Assembly (NCBI GenBank): GCA_001939145.1
Contig: LSRX01000532.1
Span: forward strand, 424,352-488,351
Origin: Symbiodinium microadriaticum
Lineage: Eukaryota; Sar; Dinophyceae; Suessiales; Symbiodiniaceae
Reading direction: 5' to 3'
DNA length: 64,000 bases
Position 1 is the first letter of the stretch. Each line of letters starts with the position of its first letter. Both the position numbers and the translations under genes were made by a program. Below the pieces are notes generated by a model. It saw only the letters and a list, made by a program, of their open reading frames with translations, was not told the origin of the DNA and searched no databases. Below, one piece after another: positions 13,801 to 27,892 of the stretch.

Positions 13801-14965
13801 GTTGTTGCGGCATCTAGACGCAGCACCTATCCAATCCATGTTTTTCCGGCATATTAGTCGGGATGTGCAAGCTTTCCTCTGGGGGTGTTACTTCCTTAGC
13901 AAATCCAAGAGTTGTCTCCCGACTTCAGCCGACGTGGTAGCAACCAAAGGCACTGTTCGGTTGAAGGATTCCTCGTGCATGACAGCTATCTGTAGTCATC
14001 CACCATGACAGTCTTGTCCGGTCTCCAAGGCCCTTGGCCCCACCCCGTCTCACCCCACCTTTTGAGGCTTCCGTATCTTGATACGCATCATCGCAGTTTG
14101 TGGAGCGCGGATCATGTGCAAAGGCCAGATATCGAGCGACGATTGCGGAAGTTCTCCGAGGCGACCCTTTCCTGTCACACAGTCGTTCAGTGCTCGAGTA
14201 GGAGCTTCGGGCTCGCCGATAAATGCAGCTGCTCGAGACCGTGCAGAGAGCAGTTCTGCAATCAAGCAAATGTTGTGCTGCGCACTGGTCCGCTGTCTGC
14301 ACAATCTGCTTGTTCCTTGTTCCATGTTCGGTTTGTTCAGGCAGTCAGTCTTCCTCAGCATGTTGTAGCCTTTCCATCCGTGGCGAAGGGTCCTTAATCA
14401 AGGTCTTATTTTCGCTGAACACCGCGTGAACTTCTGATCATTCCGAATATTAGGTTGTGAACGCGGCATCATCTTTCGGAGTGTGTCAGGCCCTTCTCCC
14501 GGCCAGCGTGGCCTATGTCCGCAAGTGCTGCAAGGAGGCCTGCCTTAGCTGAACCTTCGAACCTCCACGCTTGCGTAGTGAAATTCACTGGAGTTGCTGG
14601 TTCGCTTCAGCTGGCAGCTGTGCAAACTTGATTAGCCGAGGCAGATTGACAAACTACCAGCCTTGAGCTGTCAACTTACAATCCCCTATTCCTAGGTGGT
14701 GCAGACGCAAGACACGAATCTGGTGCAGTCTTTGTTCCGGATGTGCTGGCCTGAGTGAGCGACCCCACCTCAAATCCAGCACGCAGTAGCAGCAGTAGCA
14801 GTAGCAGAACAGGAGCAGGAGCAGCAGGCATAGGAGTAGGAGAAGGAGTAGAAGAAAGAGTAGGAGTCGGAGTAGGAGTAGTAGTAGGAGTAGGAGTAGG
14901 AGAAGGAGTGGGAGTGGGAGTGGGAGTAGGAGTAGGAGTAGGAGTAGGAGTAGGAGTAGGAGTAG

Positions 14966-15008
<43 letters not shown>

Positions 15009-18000
15009 TAGTAACAGTTAGTAGTAGTAGTCGTCGTCGTGGTGGTGGTGGTGGTGATGGTGGTGGTGGTGGTAAGGGATCAGGAGCAGCAGTACCAGAA
15101 GTAGAAGAAGTAGTAGTAGTCGTAGCAGCAATAGAAGAGGTGGTGGTGGTGGTGGTGGTGGTGGTGGTGGTGGCGGTGGTGGTGGTGGTGGCCGTGGTGG
15201 CCGCCGTGGTGGCCGTGGTGGTCGTTGTGGTTATGGTGGTGGTAGTAGCAGTAGTAGTAGCAGCATCAGCAGTAGCAGCAGTAGCGGCAGAAGCAGTAGT
15301 AGTAGAGATAGCAGCGGAAGAAGAGGAAGAAGTAGTAGCTGCAGAAGAAGTAGAAGTAGCCTGGCAGGACAGTAGCACTGGGACTCAGACTAGGATTAGG
15401 ACTAGACTAGCACTATAGGAATTGGAAGAGGACTTGGACTACGAGCAGGAGCAGCAGAAGCCTGAAGCAGCAGTAGTAATTAGTCGTAGAAGGGGGATGG
15501 TAGTCGTCGATGTCGTCCTCGCAAGTACAGTACTACAAGAAGTACCGCAGTACCAGCAGTAGTACTGTTGCTGCCGTTGCTGGTTTTCAAAGAGTACCTA
15601 CCACGCTGCAGCTGTAGTCGATATCAGTCACACCATGTAGCACTGCTCTCATCCAGGCTTGACTGCTATTTTGCGCCCTTCCAGCCTACGGAGCTGCGGC
15701 CGGCTGCTGCCTTCAAGGAGGAGGCCACGAGGGAGCCATGGGCATGGCTTGCGTATATGCTTTAAGTCTTTGGGCATGTATACAAGATCTCGGGCACAAG
15801 CCGTCTTCCTGACCTGCATGCTTGCTGCTCTCAAGACCGGCTGACCGCTTTAGGATTTGCAGTTTAATGGCACGCCTTTTGGGTTTAGCGACGTGTGGCT
15901 GCAAAGCCGCTATGGTGCGAGGTCGCCGAGTTCGTGTCCCACATCACTCCTTTGTTCTTCTTCGCGATGGCGGCGCACTTAGGCAAAGTTGTCGCCGAAG
16001 GCTTGAATAACTGATGGACAGCCTTTTGCGGAAGGCTGGGCTTCACCGGAGCTTCACAGACTCCAAAGCAATTGCCGGAAGTACAACCCCTCCCCCAAAA
16101 CGTCCCATGCTACGGACACCAAATCTTTCATCCTTGAACTTCTGAATTTCTGAGGTCTGTTCAGAGTCTGCAGTTTCTTGATCTAGGTTGCACCGCAGCA
16201 TTTCTGGATATGATGATCACAGTGGTGCTTGCTGTTCTTTTGTGCTGGAGTTGTTCCTTTCGGTTGGCATGACTTTGGAAATTCCTCGTAGTGACGTGTG
16301 ACGAGTTCGTCTCATTCTGCGAGCATCATGATGACGGCGGTCATGTTCCTTCTAGTCCTCCAAACTCGCCTAGGTCTGGTCTGTGGGGGCCACGTGCGAA
16401 GGTTCCACACGGCCGGCTTTCTCCAAGCTGATCTGGGCCATTTTGAATGAGGACACTCTCCTTAAGCCTGTCTGCGGCATCCCTCCGCTCAAGCGCAAAG
16501 CTAAGCCCGAGATTTTCCTTTTTGATTCGGCCGATGGGTGGGGGCCCTCAACCACACATGGCGTTAGGGGGGACGTTGGACTTCACAAGTCAGACAAGGA
16601 TCAAGAGAGGCCTCGAGTTAGATGGCAGCCATTCCCGCGACAATGCAAGTGTTGGTGGAGTTCTTGTACTTGCCATGATATTCCAAGCTGCCAGTTTTTG
16701 ATGTGACACCACGCGAGGGCTTGAAGTCCGTGGAGCGTCTGGCACAGAAGAAGGTTTAGATCACGGATCTGTGCTAGCAGTGCTACTGTACTGTCCATGC
16801 TCTCAGGAGAAGCACGAGCGGCTCGAACTCGAGGTCCAGGCCGTGATACGGAGTCGAGACCAGCCCCGAGTTGCAGAAGCACCGCCGCTGCCCGGGACAG
16901 TCCTTCCGTAGGCAATGCAAGAATCTAGTCGGCACGTATGTATTGCTCAGTCAGTGCCACATCATTCTGTCTACTAGCTGTCAAGGGTGCTCATGGCTGA
17001 GACGCTCAATACTTGCCGCGCGGGAGTTGAACCCCCCCCACATCGCAATTTGATTTGCAGGGCATGAACGTGGAACTGCCGCCCGTCCAGGATGGCATCA
17101 AGCCTCTTGGATGCAAACATAGAATTTCCGCGACAACTAGCAGCGTAGTTCTCTCATGTGGGCTGCAGCAGTTCATGTCATTCGGGCTTTTCTGAAGAGA
17201 AGCATCGAGCAACACCTGAGAGCCAAGCCGCCAAGCGGGTGTTTCGGCAGCAGATTGGCTCCGGACAGGGACTGCAACACTGAAACAACAGAGCTTTCCG
17301 GCCTGCTGCACACGCACTTCCAGTTTCGATATTCCCAGAGGGCAATCGACAACATTCTCCCTAATTGGATCAACAGAGTATTGGCCCATGCCCAGTGCTT
17401 GTACTTTAAACAGCTAGGTACACACGCACGAAGAAAACTAGTGAAAATGGGGAGGTATGCATGCAATAGATTCACATTACTGTGTGAGTAGTTTGGCCGC
17501 CTATCATAGAAGCAGGTAAGCAAACAAATAAGCGTGCATGCATGCAGGCATGCATGCATGAGTGCATCGACGGATGGCTGGATGGATTTACGTACCTAGG
17601 TATGCACGCCAGACTGCCTGTCTGTCTATTGCATATGTATGTAACTGTATGTATGTGTCTATATATATATATATATGCAAAATGTATGATTGCTTCCATG
17701 TACATGCGTGTGTACACATCTACATATGTTGCATGCATGCATGTTATCGTGTATGTGGCGGTCTACAAGATAAGCATATATAGGTACTTACGATATGTGT
17801 ATGCTACTCGCGAGACCATCGCACCTGAGGCTGGCTGGCCTGGATATCGGCGCATTCATCTACGATTACTTCTACGACATTCAGAAGAGCCAGTGGGTTC
17901 CCTGGCATCGGCCTTAGAGTGTCCATCTGCATGTCATAGATGCGTGACAGGAGCAGATCCTGCAGTAGGAGATGATATGACACATGAGCGTATGTAGATA

Positions 18001-18107
18001 GGTATAGGCACCTAGACATCATGCCTTAAGTGTATGCACACATATACATATACACATACGCATACATATACATATACATAGACATAGACATAGACATATA
18101 CATATAC

Positions 18108-18138
<31 letters not shown>

Positions 18139-18287
18139 TGTATGTATGTACGTATGCATGTATGTAATGTATGTAATGGTATGTAATGTAATGTAATGTA
18201 ATGTAATGTAAGGTAATGTAAGGTATGTAAGGTATGTATGTATGTATGTATGTATGTATGTATGTATGTGCGTGTCTGTCTGTCTGT

Positions 18288-18324
<37 letters not shown>

Positions 18325-18792
18325 TGTCTGTCTGTCTGTGTGTTTGTGTCTGTCTGTCTGTCTGTCTGTATCTAGTATGTATGCATATTAATTGTGAGGG
18401 ATCCTCCGTTTGAAGCGGGCTAGCCCTTCATAACTCGATGGCTTGATGGCTTGTGCAGCTGGAGGTTGACTTCCGGTGTTTGAAGCAAGCAAACCGATTG
18501 AACTGCCCATGGATCACGCGTCTTTCTTGGATCGATGTTGGTTTAGCGGAGTGCCTGAGGATGCAAACGGATTCTTGTGCAAAAGTGGTCTGTCACAGCA
18601 AGCGGAAGCCCGTCCCGCTGCTCCTACAAATCAGCGCCAGGATGGAGACCATCCCTGCCTTCGAGATTCCCCGCTCTGCACAGTACGACGAGATCGTTCG
18701 CCCAGCGAGCTTGAAGAAAGTGCTAAGAAATGGAGTTTGCATGCTCAACTCTCCAGCAACATTCCGTTCCAACTCATGTGCATGTCGATGTG

Positions 18793-18850
<58 letters not shown>

Positions 18851-21800
18851 CTTTAGCCGAATAATGTGTATATACTTGTATTTACTTGTAGTTGTATTTG
18901 CGCCTATCTATGCATGTATAGAGATTTAGATGCAGACACACGTAGAGGTGTAGATACATAATTAGCTATGCAGAGCAGGAAACCCTCATGACCCCCTCCC
19001 TAGATGATCCTAGATGCAGATGTAGATATCGACAGATATCGATATAGACATGATGGGTATGAGTACACACAGACACATCTACAGGATAAATGTCTTCCGT
19101 GAATCAGTCCCAGACTGCACTTCTTGGCTCACTGCGCCAGTCTGAACTTGAAAACAGTTGCCAGCTGGTGGCAGGTGGTTCCGTCTGTGGACTCTGTCCG
19201 CTTGGTCTACGCCTTCCAGCCATGTGCTCAATTGCCATCAGTTTGCAGCAGTATAACACCTGACAGCTTGCACTAGTACATTTCGGACGAAGTGGGCAGA
19301 AAGGGACTGCTTGAAGAGGTGTAGCACCATATGAAATACGACAATTGTGACAACTGTATACATAGGTGTGTACGTGACTGTATGTATCCGCTTCACGGGC
19401 GGGTAGTAGGATACGTGTTCTACACGTCTTACATCGAAGCACTTACAAAGTCACACAGGGAAAAGTCCTGATCCGGTTGCTTAGCACCGCATGGTATCGC
19501 CTGATGCTTGGTCCCTAGCGGGATACCGGCGATTGCAAAAGGCATTTTGACACTCATGAACATTGATAAGCAAAATAATATTCACAGCAGCACTGTTCAG
19601 CATGGTGTCGCATCAACAGCAAGACTATAGGGTAAACAGTATACTGATGATAGTCCTGGCAGAAAGGCAGCAGGCAAGCCATCAAGGAAATAGGCAGCAA
19701 CGAGAAGTAAGGATTCTGATCACCCACGACAAGCACGTCCTGTGCCCCGGCCCCACGGGAACTGGCAAGAGCCGGGCCCCAAGCGGATTGCACGAAACTG
19801 CAGCCGGGCACTATGGGTTGTGGGTTCAGGGATTACAGTTTAGGGTACAGCCCACTCCGTCAAATCCGCTGAAGTTCCTCAGTCGAATGTGCACTTGGCA
19901 ACGCTGCGGAGCCTGGCTGATCATGCTGATCCGGCCACCAGGTGTGAACATCTCCATGTGGTTGCAGAAGCAGGCGCCAGAGCACTTTCAAGGCCGGTCT
20001 GGGTAGAGCTGTTTCTGTTTGGGGCATTTGGCGGGATTGTAGCTGGGTTGGCACTCGTTTCCGTCTCCAGGATTCTCCAGGTTAATATTAGAGAAGCTCG
20101 GCTGGGGATGGGAGTGCCTTGTGATGGTTTTGGAGTCTCGGGACGGTGGTGGTAGCTTCGAAGCCAGCACGCCGCACGTCGCCGGCAGGCGTCTTCGTGA
20201 ACTTCTCGGTCTATGTCCAAGCTGGATGTGGCATGACCAATCTCCACACGAGTTTGCATGGAGGGGTTTCTCGCAGATTGTGAAGTTCTTGGTGCTCGCA
20301 GCGATCCCACTGCTTTGCAATGGGCCCACGAAGAAGGGGACATGCCCTCAAACCTATAAGCAATGCAAAGCCGCTGTCGTAGTATCCTAGTGTCAATTGG
20401 CAACACTGGTCTGGATTACGCCGGTTGCAGTTGGGTCGAAAGAGAGCTTCTTAATGGTGAGGCCCAGACGCATGTCAACCAGCTGTGATCTCAGTTGCTG
20501 GAGCATTACCAGTCAAGGCCTTGATGCACAATCGGAAAATTTCACTGTGACCGCCGCGCAGCTCAATATTCCGAAGGTTCCAAGACCTGATCGACAGCAA
20601 GCTGGAGAAGAGGCGGGGTTGCACGATGCATAAATCACTGCTCTCGCAGGAAGAAAGCACTTTCCGGAGCCATGCGCCAATCGAGTCGGCAGGGTCTAGG
20701 CTAAAGCGTAAGTACGATGGGTGATTCCGAGGCGTCGTGGAGTCTACGGCCCACCGGCCGGCAAAAAGATGGTCCTCTTCGTGGATGATCTGTGTCTTTG
20801 GCATGTTTAGCGGGTCAATCCTTGTAGGAGTGGTGGAGTAAATGGATTGTGGGCGAGAAGCCACAGATTTGGTCGTCGTGTGTGGCTGCCCTGAGACGTC
20901 GAGCTCGTTACTGTCATGAGTTCAGATTGGAATCGAGGGATCGCAACTTGATCTGCAGGAGCCCGCCTACGCAAGCTATTCCAGCTACCCTTGAACGAGA
21001 CAATCGAAAGCTCAAAGCCCAGAGGCTTGCATCCATCCGAAGTGCAGGAACATGCCTCAGAAAGAGTACTATGGCGCACAACCGCCCATCGAACTGCCGC
21101 AGGCTTAGTTTTAACTTTGAATTTGGTTGCAGAAGCACAGGCGCCAGGTATGGCAATGATGCATCCTTTGGTGACTGACTCGCACACAGAAGTACACAGC
21201 TGTGAGGCTTCGGCAGTGGCATGACCACGGCGGGTGGTACAACAGGACCCCGATGAGTCAGTTCCCTGCATCCACGAAGCCGCGCCCTAAACCAGCTTAT
21301 GCCCAAGTTGTGACGAGGACAGGGCCTGCAGTAAAGGCGAAGGCAAACTCTGGAAGCGTCACTCAGCAAGCTCATTGCTTACAGGAAAGAGCTCAAGAAG
21401 TTCGACATTACTGACATGGTGCGGGACTGACTGCTTGGAGCATGGTTGGACGGATGTTGTAGCTGAAACGAACCCGATTCGACACAAGTGGCCTGGACCA
21501 CGAACCTGGTCTGTAACACAGACCAGACCAGCTACCTTGCACTGCTGCAGCGGCTGAACCTCTCATGCCTTACTCTCGAATGCTTTGAACCGTGCGCTGT
21601 GCACTACATCATCATAAAAGTTTCCTAGCATCATGAGACACCTATGACTAAGATCATGGCATCTGCTATGGGGCCTCCCGGCGGTGGTCGCTGCTTGGCC
21701 AGATTTGGGGATAGTGTAATCACAGGCTGTCTCTGCCGGTTGATGAGGGTTGGGGTTGGGGATTTGAGGCGAGCTCTTCAGACTAGATGCTCGCTGCCCG

Positions 21801-23673
21801 GGCTAGGATCGACATGACGTTGCTTGGAGTTTGGAGGTCGACATCAGGAACTCCGTCACTGATTGAAATCCGTGCAGTCGCGGTTTGGGGCAGAGTAGCC
21901 TGGAATCTCGTAATCTCGTAGCACGAGTTTACTTTCATGGTCGTAGGCGACACTTACCACCAGCAGAACTAGAAGCCTCTCCGAGCCTTGATGTGTTATG
22001 ATGGATCGGCAGCAGATGCGCGATTTCCTGGTACTGTAAGCCCATGCCCTTGCGCATACGGAGCGGCTACATGGGGGACAGGAACATGTGGTGACTTCTT
22101 CTGCACACCAAACATGTGGCATCGCTTTATGAAAAATTCCGCGTGGATACATGGTACGAAACTATTTTGTCGTGACTTCTTTTTTTTAGGTAATGCGGTA
22201 GCACGGGGGCAATGGTGGCACACCGTTTGTTTATGACTTCGGTGTTTATCTGTAGGCTAATTAGTCTCCGGAGCGACACACACTTCTCGAAGACGTCAAG
22301 GGCCCTGGTCCATGCTGACTTCACTCAACTTCCTTTCCCCTGCACTACTCCATCCGAGGCACATTCATCACCGAGCGCCTGGGGCCTCAGAGCAACCGAC
22401 CTGTGGAGTCCATTCGGATGTTGCTTCTCTCAGTCGTACATTGCAAGCCACTGCCCCAAAATCGAGTACCGTTGCAATCAGCCAAGGTCTGAAACGCCAT
22501 TACAATGTCGGGATCTGAGTTTGTCCTCCCGATTGGACTGTTGCTGAGTGGCTGCACTAGGACTGAGGGGTTAGGTGTTCGCTCGGCTATGTCTTACCGT
22601 GTCTAATACTTCCCAGACATCCTTCCCTTGTACCCCGACCGGAACTCCTCGGATCGATTCAGGTATTGGCTTACTCGGACCTCCAGGCCAGAGCGCTTCG
22701 AGATTTTGTTCTTTGGTGATACTTTCTTTGGGATAATCAGATATGTGAGCCTGAGCCCAGAATCTGCATAGTAGGCTCGTGCCTAGCACCTCAAAATAAG
22801 CCCTGATGTCGAAGAAGCCGCCATACTGCCAAAGAAACTGTTGCTAGACTTGTAATTTGATAGCCAGGTCAGTCTCAGTGTGAGTGCTACTGCTAGTGAT
22901 AGAGTAGCTCTGGAGGCCCCGATCAACCCTGCCACCTTCAACCCTCTAAAGGACTGCCGGGTGTGACCGTGGAGATTTCTGGCAGGACGAATCCGTCTCC
23001 CAGATCTTTCGGACAATTGCCAGCTACTTCTTTGCGGGGCCTGACCCTCGGAAGTGATGAATGTTCAGGGTTTAGGGTTTAGCTTGGTTTACACAGACTA
23101 AGAGAAGGGACACCAGGGCACTTCTCTTCACTTGAGGGTACATTGCTTGCGCGAGTTATGTTTGCGGGAACTTCGTGGGCATCGCACTTGGTGGCCCGGT
23201 CTAGGGGATCAGTCAGAAAAGCCGAACTCTGGGTCTGGGGTCTTTAGTCCGAGGACAACCGTCTGACTCCGGGTTGTAAAACAGATCGCAGCCCAGATGT
23301 GTTGCTCCATCAGTTTGGAGCTTCGTGGCTCATTGAGATGATGACGCGCTCTTTTGCCTACACAGCCAAAATCCTAGAGGTCCTTGAGGACAAGCTACAT
23401 CGAGCATGATCGACGATGTCAGCCAACACGAAGCCAAGCAGGTTCGATGAGTCAATCCAAGCAACTATCCCTTGCATGTCGCAGCCTCAGACAGGGCCAA
23501 GCATGTTGTGTATTAACAGTGCGAAAACAATATGTACATATCATCACCCCCTTCCCGTTTTTACAGGACCCCTTGATGTGAAATAGTAGGGTGCACCCGG
23601 AGCCTGGCTTTGGTTGGGGGTCGCTTAATTGCAGACAAAAAAATTAATGACATAACCTGTATCGCCTGCCTCC

Positions 23674-23713
<40 letters not shown>

Positions 23714-24259
23714 CTGTCTCTGACTGCCGGGTATGTGGTCTGCCAAATGAAGGGCCTAGAATGAAGCAAGAAATGGGGAAGGAAAGCGAACATTAATGAC
23801 CATAAACTCACTTGTCACTTGTATTTTTTTCGCCCAACAATCTCACTTGTATTTTCGCCGAATTTGATTGTAATGAGGGGGGCAGACGGGGGCAGGGGCT
23901 TGCATAAAAGAGGGAGACGATTGTATGGCAATGGACATTGTCACGGTCTATGTATAAATGATGACGATGAATGAATATGTATGTTCATTTTTATCTATGT
24001 ACCTCCGCATCGATGGGTCGCTGTAAATTTGTATGTATGTAATTGTATGTATGTAGGTAGGTGGGTGNNNNNNNNNNNNNNNNNNNNNNNNNNNNNNNNN
24101 NNNNNNNNNNNNNNNNNNNNNNNNNNNNNNNNNNNNNNNNNNNNNNNNNNNNNNNNNNNNNNNNNNNNNNNNNNNNNNNNNNNNNNNNNNNNNNNNNNNN
24201 NNNNNNNNNNNNNNNNNNNNNNNNNNNNNNNNNNNNNNNNNNNNNNNNNNNNNNNNNNN

Positions 24260-24291
<32 letters not shown>

Positions 24292-26570
24292 TGTTCATAT
24301 GTACCTGGGTATGCACAAATGAATTAACATTAAAATCGTTGTTATTTATTTACATGTGTAGGATCGAGAAGATTAAGTTCGAAAGGGACACCTGCCAAGG
24401 CTTTTCGTCATTCCCGCGTCCCCACCAATGCATCTGTAATTGCAATCCCTTGACCGGCAGGGCTTGCCTTGCCCCAACCCCGAATCCCCAGAACCAATTT
24501 TACCAAGCCCGTTGCTGCCGTTGCTGTAAGGATCATGAGCACGGTGAAGATCTTCAAGCAAGCGCTGCAGGATTGGAGCGCACGCTTTCTCTCCCCTTGG
24601 TCCTCCCTGGGCGAAAATCCAGAAGAATCAGCCACAGCAGCGAACCAATCCATGCAGCCTATGGCACGTGAAGGGGTCTTTGCAATAGCAGATTTGTGAG
24701 AGTTCTACTTGCCACAGCAATTCCAATGACTCTGCCCAGTACTCGCCATGTTCATTTGCACGCAACCTCGAACTTCAATGCAAGCCGGTCGCATTTGCTT
24801 CAAAGCGGTTCTACGAGATGGTGGCAAGATTTCCTCTGCAAAGGCTTAAACACTAGACCGGAGTTCTTATCCTGCGGCCTTTCTCAGCTGTCATAGGCGT
24901 TTTTAGCCACCAGCCCATTTAGCAGCATCATTTGCAACAGCATCACCATCGTTTGCACCATTCTGAACACCAGCCCTCACAACAACGTCAGTAGAACTTC
25001 ACGATGCTTCCTGATCACAGGGATTTGAATGACTAGAATGTTCCGATACGTTCAGTACTTTGGTTGCACAGGGATTGGAGAATCACCAGAGCATGGACTT
25101 AAGGTTGATCTGAGAGATTTGGAAGGATGTGCGTTTGATTACCGAGCTTGCTGTCGGCTTTCTGGATGGAGCCAGGATTTGCTGCCGACCCCGGCCAAGT
25201 CGCACTACCTCTTCAACCTGCGCGACATCTGGCGCGCACGGGGTCCTGGTAAGGCCGACTACCCCGAAACGAGGGGACCTTTAATTTCACGCCTACATCC
25301 CCGAATCGTGCCATCCATTGGAATCGTTGGGATTTTTCGGTGGAAGGTGGGCCAGCCTCCGCTGCAGGAGCAGTAGCTTAGTAGCAACTAATGCCGGGAC
25401 AACACTACAGCTCAGGCATCTTTCGCCCATTGGACATGCGGTGTGGGTTGCGCGACGAAACTTGGAGAGTTCTGCCTGGCATTCTGAGGTCTTCCTTGGG
25501 CTGTGCACTCTGAGCTCCAAGAAGGTCGCCAGCCTTCGCATCGGTCCTTGCGCAGTTGACTCTCTGACCTGAGCTCCAAATCCGAGTTCCATGAAGCCTG
25601 AAACATATCTCAACACCGAGAAGCTTTGGCCCGTGCCTAAATGGACCAGCAAAATCCGGCTCATCACCAGCTCCTCTGTTCTCCTGTGGACGGCTTTTCC
25701 ATGCTTTCTTCCGTTTGCGGCACAATCGAAACTAGAGCTTGCGACAAAACGAGCCATCGTGGTATTAGTCATCTTCTGAAGTTCGCAAACACGATGACTG
25801 TCAGAATGGTCATAATGGTCGTGTTGGTCCTGAAACTAATCTTGTCACTACAGTAGCCATACAAGACAAAGGAAGTTAATGACAGCAAACATATTCGAGC
25901 TATCAAGAAATATACTCGGAACAGGGGAGAGGAGGTACAAGTGTGATGGAAATCATCGTAATTGTAGTGAAGGCACTGTTCAGACTCAGTCTCCGAAGGC
26001 GAGAATCTCGAACATCGAAGTTTAGAGCCTGCGATGGACTTTCTATAAGAGAGCCGGCATCTGTCGCAGACACCTCAACGATGCTTTCGAATCGGAACAG
26101 AGGACCTGTCCTTCCGTCCCGGTCCTGACAAGATCTCTGAGCACTGCAGCCGCACACTCCGTAAACCTTGACACAAAAGGGCCAACCTTTCAATCCGAAA
26201 ACCCTCGAGCCATCCCCCCCTTTGCAGGCGAACCATCGGGACATCGTGATCCGTTGCTGGTGCCACGAGATTCAGCGGGTGCCCTCCTGGAGTCAAACAG
26301 CGATTTAGGTCTAGTGTCGATATGCCGGAGCCCACCCTGTTCATGTGTTGTTCCTTTCTGGCTGTGCATGTGTATGGTTCCATGTGTGTATATACATATA
26401 TACATACATGCATACATGCATACATGCATACCTACATACATATACATGCATACATACATACATATGCATACACATACATACATACATACATACATACATA
26501 CCTACATACATACATACATACATACATACATACATACATACATACATACATACATACATACATACATACA

Positions 26571-26602
<32 letters not shown>

Positions 26603-27859
26603 CATGCAGACTTATCAAAAGTGAATACTATTCATCTACATATAGACATAGTTATATGTAATATCAGATGTGTATATACACAGTATGTGTTGTTCGTGTG
26701 TTTATGTGTTTGTTTACAGATCCAGATAGACTGCTACAGGTGCATCACGAACTGCTACCACTGTATGAGCATTTGTACTTCGATACAAATGCCGATGCAG
26801 GTCTATAGTAGTATTGCTTCGGACAGAGGTGCAGTTGCAGATGTAGACACAAACCTCGGCAGACACATCACATACGCCGTTTGTGCGTTAGCCGCTGTGT
26901 AATCGCATACTACTTGGTGCTGGCTGCATATGGAAAAGACTTCTTGCTGTGACACATCTGTGTGTAAACACAGGAGCACCGATCCATATGTGTGTATATA
27001 CATATATATCTGTAGATACAAATACATATACATATATGACATAAATATATATATATATAGAGAGAGAGAGGGTCATGTCTGCAGCAAACAAGATAAACTG
27101 GAAATGGAAACACCTGAAGACGTAATAGCTGTTGATATTGCACGTTTTAGCCACACAGGTGTCATGTCGTTAGGGTCACCGGAATAGTGGGGCGGGGTGT
27201 ATTGGGCTGAAGAGGTTTCGTGAGATGGCCCAGTCACTCGGAAACACCCGCTCAAGCTCTAGGATGTGCTTAAACAGCGTGGTCGTTCGGGCCAGGTCTT
27301 CGGGGACCGCCTGACAGACGAACAAGATGCGGGTTGGATGCAGAAGCAGATCACAAGCCTCTCGATGGTGTTACATTTTTGCATAGGCGAGCTTTCCAAC
27401 CCCATGTTAACAAGATTCGTGCCCAAGGCGTCTGGAGCCGTCTGTGTTTGGAAGGGCGTCTTTCACAGTCCCACGCTCCTCCAACTACCTAGGGCCCCTA
27501 CCAGTGGAAACCTCCAATCCCGATCGGTCGGAACTGTTTTACGGAATAAAGGTCCCGGCTTGGTTGTTTGGTGACCGATAAGGGACCATCCGTCACTGTG
27601 ACCTGTGCTGCGACTGTCGTTCCCAAGGCTGAGGGGCCACCATGCCTGGGAACCCTGCAATCGGTCTGGATGTGATCCCAGGTTGTCTCGAAGAGGATTT
27701 TCAGGTCGAGGTTGAGTCTGGGCCTCGGCATGTGTGCCTTCGTGCAAGCTCTGTCTGTCCGTCTATCTACCCAGCTAGCTAGCTGTCTATCTTATCTATC
27801 TATCCGTCTATCTATATACATATTCCATAGGTATACATATTTCATTTATATGTGTATAC

Positions 27860-27892
<33 letters not shown>

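Larger units (their letters stand above)
7673..14695 (+). other. 7-kb DHC interval without secure dynein exons
   Basis: The weakly conserved AAA2-AAA3 linker (about 60-80 residues) should be encoded somewhere here. The only candidate is 9356-9396, reading [14 protein letters not shown] after one borrowed base, resembling 'xSWLxxLPxxL', but its acceptor is AG|A and confidence is about 0.25. SpoU-like exons at 11540-11647 and 12585-12631 are listed separately. Nothing else was recognised. Confidence 0.4.

Noticed and set aside
23074-23087. Doubled TTTAGGG-type repeat (also TTAGGG-like at about 2476-2492)
   Set aside because: Two units only; expected by chance in this composition and not a telomere array.
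26391-26606. Regular repeats as a possible CRISPR array
   Set aside because: Uniform 4-bp units without spacers: a microsatellite in a eukaryotic intron.
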